64,000 bases of DNA, taken from positions 248,001 to 312,000 of the forward strand of contig JAEUTN010000014.1 in the NCBI GenBank assembly GCA_016787895.1, read 5' to 3'. Below are positions 53,598-60,972 of this stretch, piece after piece. The translations under genes were made by a program, and so were the position numbers. Numbering within the stretch: the stretch's first letter is position 1; each line of letters opens with the position of its first letter. This stretch comes from Bacteroidia bacterium. Its GTDB lineage: Bacteria; Bacteroidota; Bacteroidia; B-17B0; Aurantibacillaceae. The notes under the pieces are model-generated. The model saw nothing but the letters and a program-made list of their open reading frames with translations, made no database searches and was not told the origin of the DNA.

Positions 53598-53614
53598 TAA
53601 TTGGAACCTGCAAA
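53583..53614 (-). promoter_or_regulatory. Promoter of the sdpR-sdpI operon
   Basis: On the minus strand TTTG (53611-53614), a 20-nt spacer and GATATTTG (53583-53590). Only the first base of the -7 box departs from consensus. It ends 16 nt before the sdpR start and overlaps the operator. Confidence 0.65.
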
Positions 53615-53645
53615 TTAATTACATAAAGGGAGTTTTTTAGTTGGG

Positions 53646-53832
53646 GCGCTTCCCTGAAGTAAAAAACAAAAATACACATCGGAGGTTTTTCACTTCAGGG
53701 TCGGGCTTTGCACTTCGGCCTTGCTTTCAAAACAAAATGCCTGTGCGCTGCGGTGGCTTCCGTTGGTCGCCTCCTCACAGCTACGGCATATTTTGTTTTG
53801 CTTCGCTCGGCCTTCGTTTCAATCCCTAGCGC
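53646..53832. repeat. 187-bp multi-stem intergenic element
   Basis: No believable gene is seen. The ends are GCGCT (53646-53650) and AGCGC (53828-53832), inverted. Stem 1: CCCTGAAGT (53652-53660) with ACTTCAGGG (53692-53700). Stem 2: CAAAACAAAATGCC (53728-53741) with GGCA-TA-TTTTGTTTTG (53785-53800), two bases bulged. Stem 3 inside it: CTGTG (53741-53745) with CACAG (53776-53780). Stem 2 is flanked by near-identical direct copies containing CGGCCTT. Read on the minus strand, it begins GCGCTAGGGATTGAAACG and carries AAAGCCCGACCCTGAAGTG near its other end. From memory, intergenic elements with GGGATTGAA and AAAGCCCGACCC ends recur in Bacteroidota; I could not verify this here. Confidence 0.6.
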
Positions 53833-53863
53833 AGAATTCCCGACTGAGAACGGGTAAAAATTT

Positions 53864-54817
53864 CTATTCCGATATAAGCAACTTTCTTCTGGCCAAAACC
53901 TTAGTCTCTGAAACGAAACTAAGTGTATACAAACCCTCTTTTAGATTAGTAAGATTTATTTCTAATCCTGAAAAACAGTATTGGGATAATACTTCCCTCC
54001 CCAAAAGGTCGTGCACGATCAACTGAACCTGTTGTGGACTGTTTTCCCCTCTAAATTCAATTTTTACTTTTTCAGCAGCCGGGTTGGGAAAAACGTTCAT
54101 CTCCAATCCTTCTAAAGTAAATTCATCCTTACCAACGGTGGTATAATCACAGGATAAAGTATATTTAGGATTCTTGTACGTTGGGAAATTATTATCGCTA
54201 AAACAGGCAAAAGTACCCAGATTCCAGTCATCAGATTTACAGTAAAAATACGGGTACAAGAAGTCCTCCAGGCATCCAATTTTTTCAACGATTGTTATTG
54301 TATAAACGCTAGAAGCAGGATTTATATTGAGAGTTAATTTTTTTAAACTGATATTGTTAATCACTACATGTCCGGTATCTATAACGGTTACTGTGCGAAG
54401 GTGAGCCCCAAAGGTACTGGTAGTCGCACAGTCATTATACATATTTGATTTCAACCATTTGTCACCAATTGATGCATTAAAATTTGCCAAAGTATCAAAA
54501 ATAGGGTAATCCCTTCTCGACACGTAAACTACTCCATTTGTTTCATAAGTTGTAGCCCGGTACATTTCTGTAATGGTTTTTGTTGGTGAACCAGGTGGAT
54601 AAGTTGTTCCATAATATGTGCCATTAAGAATGTGATAAGTTATTCCTGCTTGTGTATAAGATGAATCGATTTGTACTCTCAAAAAACCATCTTGAGGAAA
54701 CAAATAGCTAAGACGATATACGCGATATAACCACTCCGATCCCGGTGCACACCAGGTTTGCGATTGGATGGATCCGGTGAGGATGCTTGCAAATAAAAGA
54801 AGTAAAGCTTTTTTCAT
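53864..54817 (-). CDS. Secreted protein with T9SS type A sorting domain
   Basis: A 317-aa exported protein: signal peptide MKKALLLLFASILTGSIQSQ, then TWCAPGSEWLYRVYRLSYLF, a beginning seen in many Bacteroidota T9SS cargo proteins of this length. The middle has several cysteines (NDCATTSTFG, KIGCLEDF, WNLGTFACF). The last 80 residues (MNVFPNPAAEKVKIEFRGEN, VHDLLGREVL, LKEGLYTLSFVSETKVLARR) are the sorting domain. The ligand or activity is unknown. Confidence 0.85.
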   Translation of the reverse strand: MKKALLLLFASILTGSIQSQTWCAPGSEWLYRVYRLSYLFPQDGFLRVQIDSSYTQAGITYHILNGTYYGTTYPPGSPTKTITEMYRATTYETNGVVYVSRRDYPIFDTLANFNASIGDKWLKSNMYNDCATTSTFGAHLRTVTVIDTGHVVINNISLKKLTLNINPASSVYTITIVEKIGCLEDFLYPYFYCKSDDWNLGTFACFSDNNFPTYKNPKYTLSCDYTTVGKDEFTLEGLEMNVFPNPAAEKVKIEFRGENSPQQVQLIVHDLLGREVLSQYCFSGLEINLTNLKEGLYTLSFVSETKVLARRKLLISE

Positions 54818-54852
54818 AACAGAAGTTTTAAATGAATTAAAAGTCCCTTAAA

Positions 54853-54860
54853 TAAATATA
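54853..54860 (-). promoter_or_regulatory. Candidate -7 box for the 317-aa T9SS gene
   Basis: On the minus strand TATATTTA, 35 nt before the start at 54817. Confidence 0.35.
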
Positions 54861-54944
54861 GTGAAAAAAAGAGTCCCTTTTTCAGGCTCCTCCAGTTTCT
54901 GCATTCTGACTTTATAAGTGGTGGGTTTTTTAGGGTGAATTTTC

Positions 54945-54983
54945 AGCAACAAAAAACCCCGCTCTTTTTAAGGACGGGGTTTT
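54945..54983 (-). terminator. Intrinsic terminator of typA
   Basis: On the minus strand AAAACCCCG (54975-54983) pairs with CGGGGTTTT (54953-54961) around a 13-nt loop, and the T run continues as TTGTTG. It lies 60 nt after the typA stop. Confidence 0.75.
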
Positions 54984-55042
54984 AAGATTATAAAGGCGAT
55001 TATCACTGCATACTGCCACTGCTGACTGTATGCTGTCGACTA

Positions 55043-56854
55043 CTACTGCGCCTCCAACTGCTTACTCATACGTTTACGGGTATTTTCATCCAAGTGGATT
55101 TTGCGTAAACGAATAAAGCTTGGGGTAATCTCCACGTACTCGTCGCCCTGAATGTATTCCATGGCTTCTTCCAAAGAGAATTTGATTTTAGGCACAATGC
55201 GCATTTTTTCATCGGTACCACTGGCGCGCATGTTGGTCAATTGTTTTTCGGTACACACGTTAACCACTAAATCATCAGGACGAATGTGTTCGCCGATAAT
55301 CATGCCCGGATAAATTTCTTCACCTGCTTCAATGAAAAACTTACCACGGTCCTGTAACTTATCGATAGAATACGCTACTGCGGTTCCTTTGTCCTTGCTG
55401 ATTAACACCCCGGCAATACGGCTTGGGATGTGCCCTTTCCAGGGTTCGTAAGCTTTGAAACGGTGGGCCATAATGGCTTCACCCGCTGTGGCGGTTAATA
55501 CGTTATTACGCAAACCAATAATACCACGCGAGGGGATTTCAAATTCAATGTGGGTGAGGTCACCTTTTGGTTCCATGATCAAGAGGTTGCCTTTGCGTTG
55601 TGTTACAAGGTCAATCACTTTACTTGATGATTCCTGAGGCACATCCACTGTTAACACCTCAATTGGCTCGCATTTCTGGCCATCAATTTCTTTCACAATT
55701 ACCTGTGGCTGGCCCAACTGCAACTCATACCCTTCGCGACGCATGGTTTCAATCAATACCGACAAGTGAAGAATACCACGACCAAATACCAGATACGAAT
55801 CGGGTGAAGAGGTTTCTTCCACACGCATGGCCAGGTTTTTTTCTAATTCCTTAAACAAACGGTCGCGTAAGTGACGTGAGGTAACAAATTTTCCATCCTT
55901 ACCAAAAAACGGAGAGTTGTTAATGGTAAACAACATGCTCATGGTAGGTTCATCAATGCTCATGGTTGGCATGCCTTCCGGATTTTCGAAATCGGCAACA
56001 GTATCGCCAATTTCAAATCCTTCGATGCCGGTAAAAGCGCAAATGTCGCCGGTTTCCACCTCAGCTACTTTCACTTTTCCTAAACCATCAAACACGTACA
56101 ATTCTTTGATGCGCGATTTTTGTATGCTGCCATTGCGTTTCACTACGCTCACCGGCATGCCTTCTTTAATAATACCTCTGTAAACACGGCCTACAGCAAT
56201 ACGACCAATGAAAGATGAATAATCCAGTGAAGTTATTTGAATTTGCAGCGTTCCTTCGCGCTTGGGAGCGGTAGGGATGTTCTCTAAAATGGTATCCAAT
56301 AAATGGGTAATGTCTTTGGTAGGCGTTTTCCAATCCGGACCCATCCAGCCTTGTTTGCTGGAACCGTAAACGGTTGGGAAGTTCAATTGTTCCTCAGTAG
56401 CATCCAGGTTAAAAAACAAATCGAATACATTATCGTGTACTTCTTCAGGTCGGCAGTTGGGTTTGTCCACCTTGTTAATCACCAAAATGGCTTTTTTACC
56501 GGCTGAAATGGCTTTCTGCAACACAAAACGGGTTTGTGGCATAGGGCCTTCGAAAGCATCCACCAAAAGGATAACGCCATCGGCCATGTTCATCACACGC
56601 TCTACTTCACCTCCAAAATCGGCGTGGCCCGGGGTGTCGATAATGTTGATTTTAGTGCCTTTGTATTTTACAGAAACGTTTTTCGCCAAAATGGTGATAC
56701 CACGTTCGCGTTCCAAATCGTTGTTATCAAGAATAAGCTCTCCGGTTTGTTGGTTGTCGCGGAACAGGTTACAGGTGTGTAATATTTTGTCAACCAAAGT
56801 GGTTTTACCGTGGTCAACGTGGGCAATGATGGCGATGTTTCTAATTTCAGACAT
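55043..56854 (-). CDS. typA: Ribosome-associated GTPase TypA/BipA
   Basis: A 603-aa translational GTPase of normal length. G1 HVDHGKTTLVDKIL near residue 12, ERGITILAKNVS (switch I) near 49, G3 DTPGHADFGGEVERV near 73 and G4 NKVDKP near 128 are all present. The EF-Tu-like domain 2, two EF-G-like domains and the BipA-specific C-terminal domain (GRGIIGLRNNVLTATAGEAI-like near 440) follow. It binds the 70S ribosome and helps 50S assembly, mainly at low temperature or stress. It has its own -7 box and terminator. Confidence 0.96.
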   Translation of the reverse strand: MSEIRNIAIIAHVDHGKTTLVDKILHTCNLFRDNQQTGELILDNNDLERERGITILAKNVSVKYKGTKINIIDTPGHADFGGEVERVMNMADGVILLVDAFEGPMPQTRFVLQKAISAGKKAILVINKVDKPNCRPEEVHDNVFDLFFNLDATEEQLNFPTVYGSSKQGWMGPDWKTPTKDITHLLDTILENIPTAPKREGTLQIQITSLDYSSFIGRIAVGRVYRGIIKEGMPVSVVKRNGSIQKSRIKELYVFDGLGKVKVAEVETGDICAFTGIEGFEIGDTVADFENPEGMPTMSIDEPTMSMLFTINNSPFFGKDGKFVTSRHLRDRLFKELEKNLAMRVEETSSPDSYLVFGRGILHLSVLIETMRREGYELQLGQPQVIVKEIDGQKCEPIEVLTVDVPQESSSKVIDLVTQRKGNLLIMEPKGDLTHIEFEIPSRGIIGLRNNVLTATAGEAIMAHRFKAYEPWKGHIPSRIAGVLISKDKGTAVAYSIDKLQDRGKFFIEAGEEIYPGMIIGEHIRPDDLVVNVCTEKQLTNMRASGTDEKMRIVPKIKFSLEEAMEYIQGDEYVEITPSFIRLRKIHLDENTRKRMSKQLEAQ

Positions 56855-56872
56855 GAACTTTTTTTAAGGCCG

Positions 56873-56880
56873 TAAAGATA
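56873..56880 (-). promoter_or_regulatory. Candidate -7 box of typA
   Basis: On the minus strand TATCTTTA, 18 nt before the start at 56854. A TTG (54-type -33 remnant, minus strand at 56904-56906) lies 23 nt upstream. Confidence 0.45.
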
Positions 56881-56988
56881 GTCAATTTTTCGGCATTTCA
56901 GGCCAAGTCGCTCACTATGAAGTAAAAAGAAAGTGATATTCCTGTTAAATATCCTGAAAGCAGCTGTAAAAAAGCAGGAATTGCGGGT

Positions 56989-57627
56989 TTAATTGATTTT
57001 GTCAGACTCAATAATCTGCAGTCCTTTTGATCCCGAATTGGCGGAGGCAATCATTTTTGCAGCCACTTTAGCGGCCTGAATCCCTCTGTATTTTCTAAAA
57101 CTTCCAAGCATTAGAGGTGAAAGCAATTGCATCAAAACGATGGCTATTTTTTCACCCAAACGGAATTCTTTTCGTTTTCCAAGGAGAATGGAGGGCCTGA
57201 GAATGATGGTACTTTCGAAATCCAAATCCCGTATGTTTTTTTCAAGTTGCCCTTTGGTTTTCAGGTAAAAATTAGAAGCGGTTTCATCGGCCCCGATGGA
57301 TGACACCAGGACAACTTGTTTCAGGCCCTGAGGTTTTAAGAGGGCAGCCAGGGTGCTCGGGTATTGACAATCGATTTTGAACTGTGCTTCTTTGGAACCC
57401 GCTTTGCGAATGGTAGTGCCAATCGCGCAAAACAGGTCTTCTCCGTTCACGCCGCTCAAGTCAGGCGCGTCGAAATTGATAATGCGCTCCGCGAGTTTTG
57501 AATGCGTTAAACCACTGGCCCGGCGATTCAGCAGCAGCACCTTGCTGTAATTTGAATTTCCTAAAAGTTGCTGAACCAGTTCAGAACCAATGAGTCCTGT
57601 AGAGCCGATAACAATTGCTATTTTCAT
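56989..57627 (-). CDS. NAD(P)H-binding atypical SDR, HTATIP2-like
   Basis: A 212-aa Rossmann protein. IAIVIGSTGLIGSELVQQLL is the nucleotide motif; LFCAIGTTIRKAGSKEAQFK near residue 65, VVLVSSIGADETASNFYLKT near 107 with Tyr-x3-Lys, and ILRPSILLGKRKEFRLGEKI near 142 are the pattern of HTATIP2/TIP30-like oxidoreductases. The substrate is unknown. It begins 2 nt after hemE, so the two share a transcript, but no step of heme synthesis needs it. Confidence 0.85.
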   Translation of the reverse strand: MKIAIVIGSTGLIGSELVQQLLGNSNYSKVLLLNRRASGLTHSKLAERIINFDAPDLSGVNGEDLFCAIGTTIRKAGSKEAQFKIDCQYPSTLAALLKPQGLKQVVLVSSIGADETASNFYLKTKGQLEKNIRDLDFESTIILRPSILLGKRKEFRLGEKIAIVLMQLLSPLMLGSFRKYRGIQAAKVAAKMIASANSGSKGLQIIESDKIN

Positions 57628-57629
57628 GT

Positions 57630-58652
57630 TTAGCCTTTAAAGTTTTTTACGGTGTTTACAAAAAGCTTTACTTTTTCTTTATCTAAATCGGGATACAGAC
57701 CATGCCCCAGATTGCAGATGTAGCGCTGTTTTCCGAAGGCCTTTAACATGGCTTCGGTTTCGAGAACAATTTTTTCATCGGAAGCGTATAACAAACAAGG
57801 ATCGGCATTGCCCTGCAAGGTTTTGCCTTTTGTTTGCATTCTGGCTTGATGAGGATCAATCGTCCAATCCAAACCAATGGTGTTGCAGGAAGTTTCAGCA
57901 ATTTTTTGGAGGGCGTAATGTGCGTCTTTTGCGAAGACGGTGATAGGAACCAAAGGAGAAATGGCATCACAAATCTGAGCAATGTATTTCAGTGAAAATT
58001 CGTAATACATGGGTTCGCTGAGCACACCGGCCCAGGAATCAAAAATTTGAAGCATATCGGCCCCGGCGCTCACCTGGCCTTTTAAATAATGAATGATGGA
58101 ATCGGTGATTTTTTGCAGGGTTTGGTGGGCCAATTCAGGTTGTGTGTACAAAAACTGTTTGGCTTTGCTGAAGGTTTTGCTTCCACTGCCTTCCACCATA
58201 TAGGCCAGGAGGGTCCATGACGCACCCGAAAAACCGATGAGCGGCACTCTGTTATCAAGGCCTTTTTTACTGAGTTGAAGCGCTTTCATCACGTATTCCA
58301 GATCTCCTACCTCAGCTACACGAAGAGCATCCACATCGGCTTTGGTTTTGAGGGTGTTTTCAAACCAGGGACCTTTGGATTCAATCATTTTATAGGGAAG
58401 TCCCATGGCTTCGGGAATCACAAGAATATCACTGAACACGATGGCCGCGTCAACTCCCAGAATGTCCACCGGCTGAATGGTGACCTCAGCAGAAAGCTCG
58501 GGGTTTTTGACAAACTCCACAAAATTGGCTGCTCTGGCCCGGGTGGCACGGTATTCGGGCAATATCCTGCCTGCCTGTCGCATGAGCCAAACCGGGCTGC
58601 GTTCCACTTCTTCACCTTTTGCGGCACGTAGTACCAGATCGTTTTTTAACAT
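57630..58652 (-). CDS. hemE: Uroporphyrinogen decarboxylase
   Basis: A 340-aa enzyme that turns uroporphyrinogen III into coproporphyrinogen [23 protein letters not shown] near residue 19 is the invariant start, with the Arg residues that hold the substrate carboxylates; [18 protein letters not shown] near 69 has the catalytic Asp; [18 protein letters not shown] near 139 and [12 protein letters not shown] near 313 are further signatures. It uses the product of HemCD. A full -7 box ends 5 nt before the ATG. Confidence 0.96.
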   Translation of the reverse strand: MLKNDLVLRAAKGEEVERSPVWLMRQAGRILPEYRATRARAANFVEFVKNPELSAEVTIQPVDILGVDAAIVFSDILVIPEAMGLPYKMIESKGPWFENTLKTKADVDALRVAEVGDLEYVMKALQLSKKGLDNRVPLIGFSGASWTLLAYMVEGSGSKTFSKAKQFLYTQPELAHQTLQKITDSIIHYLKGQVSAGADMLQIFDSWAGVLSEPMYYEFSLKYIAQICDAISPLVPITVFAKDAHYALQKIAETSCNTIGLDWTIDPHQARMQTKGKTLQGNADPCLLYASDEKIVLETEAMLKAFGKQRYICNLGHGLYPDLDKEKVKLFVNTVKNFKG

Positions 58653-58657
58653 GGGCG

Positions 58658-58665
58658 CAAAGTTA
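58658..58665 (-). promoter_or_regulatory. Candidate -7 box of hemE
   Basis: On the minus strand TAACTTTG is a full match to TAnnTTTG. It ends 5 nt before the hemE ATG, so the mRNA should be leaderless or nearly so. Confidence 0.5.
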
Positions 58666-58724
58666 AGGGCTTAATTGTTTTTTGAAAATAAAAGAAAGCA
58701 GAAGGAAAGCCGGTAACTTTTGGT

Positions 58725-58732
58725 TAACTTTA
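58725..58732 (+). promoter_or_regulatory. Candidate -7 box of the M1 peptidase gene
   Basis: TAACTTTA, 17 nt before the ATG at 58750. A TTG start at 58720 would lie before it and is therefore unlikely. Confidence 0.4.
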
Positions 58733-58749
58733 AACTTCATTTTTTTGAT

Positions 58750-60759
58750 ATGAAAAAAACATTCGCTCTTGTTCTGACTTTATGGACTTTAAATTCAAAC
58801 GCTCAGGAACATCGTTGTGCCCAACACAAACAACAAAGCTACAAAGCCCGGATAGAAATGGAAGCCAAAATGGCTGCCCTTTCACCGCAAGCTTCGCATG
58901 AAATAAAATACGACATCAAATTTGTGCATCTCAATCTGGCATTGGAGCGCAACACCAAATACATCAAAGGTGGGGTAACTACAGTGGCTACTGTTACGAT
59001 GGCGGCTTTGGATACCTTTCAAACGCTTCTTCACCTAAATCACACTATTGATTCCGTTCGTTTTAACAACCAATTGGTAAGCGTGTTAAGGCAGGACAGT
59101 ATGGTGAAAATAAAAGCCCCGACACCACTTAATAATGGTGCGAGCTTTACGGTTACCATTTATTATAACGGTACAGCCCCTTCTGGCGGAAGTGCTATTG
59201 GAAGCGGCTATAATCTGGGTACTTCAGGCTCATGGGGCAATCAGGCCACCTGGTCGCTGAGCGAAAGTTTTGTGGGTTACCATTGGTGGCCCTGCAAACA
59301 AATTCTTACAGATAAAATTGATTCGAGTTGGGTATTTGTCACCACCGATTCAACCAATAAAACCGGGTCGAACGGCGTTTTGACCAATGTGGTGAATGTG
59401 GGCAATAAAAAACGTTACGAGTGGAAATCCAGAACCCCCATTAATTACTATTTGATTTCGGTGGCCACTGCAAAGTACAAAGAATACAATCTTTATGCGC
59501 ATCCACAGTACTTACCCAACGATTCCATTTTGATTCAAAACTATATTTACGACAATGCCATCAACAACAACAATTGGATCAACCAGCAAAAACCCAGTTT
59601 GGATGACCTGCCACAGGTATTGGAATTTTTAAGTGAAAAATATGGGATGTACCCCTTTTACAAAGAAAAGTACGGGAATTGTATGGCCCCATTTAGTGGA
59701 GGTATGGAGCACCAAACCATGACCAGTCAGGGGTTTTTTGAGTATTACATTAACGCGCACGAACTTGGTCACCAATGGTGGGGCGATAATGTGACCTGCA
59801 AAAGCTGGGGCGATATTTGGATCAACGAGGGCTGGGCTTCTTACACGGAGCATCTGGTAGCCGAATTTCTTGATCCTTCAAGTTTCGCCGGTAATCTGAA
59901 TGCGGTACACAACAATGTGATGAGCCAGGCGGGTGGAAGTATTTTTTTCACCGGCAGCGATACCATGAATACGGGACGAATTTTTTCAGGGCGTTTGACG
60001 TATGATAAGGGTGGTGCCATCATACATAGTTTGAGATTCTTAACCAATAACGACTCGCTTTGGTTTAATACACTCAGGAGTTTTCAAAATTTTTACAAAA
60101 ACAAAACGGCTTCCGCTGTTGACTTTCAAAATTATTATCAGGCGCAAACCGGCATCAATCCAACGCAGTTTTTTAACCAATGGTATTATGGAGAAGGTTA
60201 CCCTACCTTTGACATCCGCTATAATTTTGCTAATGGTCAGTTTTTTCTCAAAAGCACACAAAGCGTGAGTATGCCTGGGGTGACACCCTTGTTTATTACC
60301 CCAATTGAATACCGCATTACCAGAACTGCAATGCAAGACACGATAATAAGGGTGATGCATTCACAAGCCATAGAAAATTATACCCTTCCTTTAATTGGGA
60401 ATGTTACATCGGTGCAATGCGATCCTAAAAACTGGCTCATTAATAAAGTGTTGGCTTCAGTGCGGGATTTGACGCTGGGGGTATCTCCAAATCCTGATGG
60501 TTTTGAAGAAAATGCGCAAGCTTTTGCACACTTGCAAATAGGACCCAATCCCTGCAAAAGTGTTTTAAAGATTGAAAATCCCGGCCAGGTAAAAGGCCGC
60601 TATGCTTTATTTGACGGGAATGGAAAAACTGTTTTAGAAGGAGATCTGGGTCTGGTTTCTGAACTTAACGTTTTGCCTTTGGCTTCGGGGGTTTATATCC
60701 TGAGCATAAGGGATATGAACGGTGAGGAAAAAGGACATCATAAAATAATTCGTCCATAA
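58750..60759 (+). CDS. Secreted M1-family metallopeptidase with T9SS sorting domain
   Basis: A 669-aa exported zinc aminopeptidase. The signal peptide is MKKTFALVLTLWTLNSNAQ. The substrate-binding loop reads APFSGGMEHQTM near residue 315, in place of GAMEN. The zinc site is HELGHQWWGDNV with the third ligand in WINEGWASYTEH (Glu 18 residues on), near 340-365. The last 80 residues (LQIGPNPCKSVLKIENPG, FDGNGKTVLEG, LPLASGVYILSIRDMNG) are a T9SS type A domain. It probably trims peptides from proteins outside the cell to feed the cell. It diverges from hemE. Confidence 0.93.
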   Translation: MKKTFALVLTLWTLNSNAQEHRCAQHKQQSYKARIEMEAKMAALSPQASHEIKYDIKFVHLNLALERNTKYIKGGVTTVATVTMAALDTFQTLLHLNHTIDSVRFNNQLVSVLRQDSMVKIKAPTPLNNGASFTVTIYYNGTAPSGGSAIGSGYNLGTSGSWGNQATWSLSESFVGYHWWPCKQILTDKIDSSWVFVTTDSTNKTGSNGVLTNVVNVGNKKRYEWKSRTPINYYLISVATAKYKEYNLYAHPQYLPNDSILIQNYIYDNAINNNNWINQQKPSLDDLPQVLEFLSEKYGMYPFYKEKYGNCMAPFSGGMEHQTMTSQGFFEYYINAHELGHQWWGDNVTCKSWGDIWINEGWASYTEHLVAEFLDPSSFAGNLNAVHNNVMSQAGGSIFFTGSDTMNTGRIFSGRLTYDKGGAIIHSLRFLTNNDSLWFNTLRSFQNFYKNKTASAVDFQNYYQAQTGINPTQFFNQWYYGEGYPTFDIRYNFANGQFFLKSTQSVSMPGVTPLFITPIEYRITRTAMQDTIIRVMHSQAIENYTLPLIGNVTSVQCDPKNWLINKVLASVRDLTLGVSPNPDGFEENAQAFAHLQIGPNPCKSVLKIENPGQVKGRYALFDGNGKTVLEGDLGLVSELNVLPLASGVYILSIRDMNGEEKGHHKIIRP

Positions 60760-60796
60760 AGCGCAAAGAATTTGTAGTTTTGTGGCCTGATTTTTG

Positions 60797-60868
60797 GGCC
60801 CCGTAGTTCAATGGATAGAACGAGCGTTTCCTAAACTCTAGATACAGGTTCGATTCCTGTCGGGGCTA
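60797..60868 (+). tRNA. tRNA-Arg (anticodon CCT)
   Basis: A 72-nt cloverleaf: acceptor GGCCCCG / CGGGGCT (first pair G-T), D arm GTTC-AATGGATA-GAAC, anticodon arm AGCGT-TTCCTAA-ACTCT with anticodon CCT (60830-60832), T arm ACAGG-TTCGATT-CCTGT and discriminator A. The third pair of the anticodon stem is C-T (60825 and 60837), a mismatch. CCA is not encoded. It reads the rare codon AGG. Confidence 0.9.
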
Positions 60869-60871
60869 CTT

Positions 60872-60902
60872 ATCCTGCAATACGCTTGCAGGATTTTTTT
60901 TT
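60872..60902 (+). terminator. Intrinsic terminator of tRNA-Arg
   Basis: ATCCTGCAA (60872-60880) and TTGCAGGAT (60886-60894) form a perfect 9-bp stem with a 5-nt loop, followed by eight T. It begins 3 nt after the tRNA. Confidence 0.88.
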
Positions 60903-60972
60903 AGACAGGAATCTGCTATCGCACTTGCGAGCTTAATTTGCCAGCGTAACAAGGCCGCCTACTGCACTGGAA

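Noticed and set aside
53805..53832. GATTGAAAC at the edge of the 53646 element, a usual ending of CRISPR repeats
   Set aside because: There is one copy only, no repeat-spacer periodicity and no cas gene in the window.
54997..55045. Short CTGC/ACTG repeats after the typA stop
   Set aside because: The copies are imperfect and brief, with no stem and no relation to the terminator at 54945-54983.
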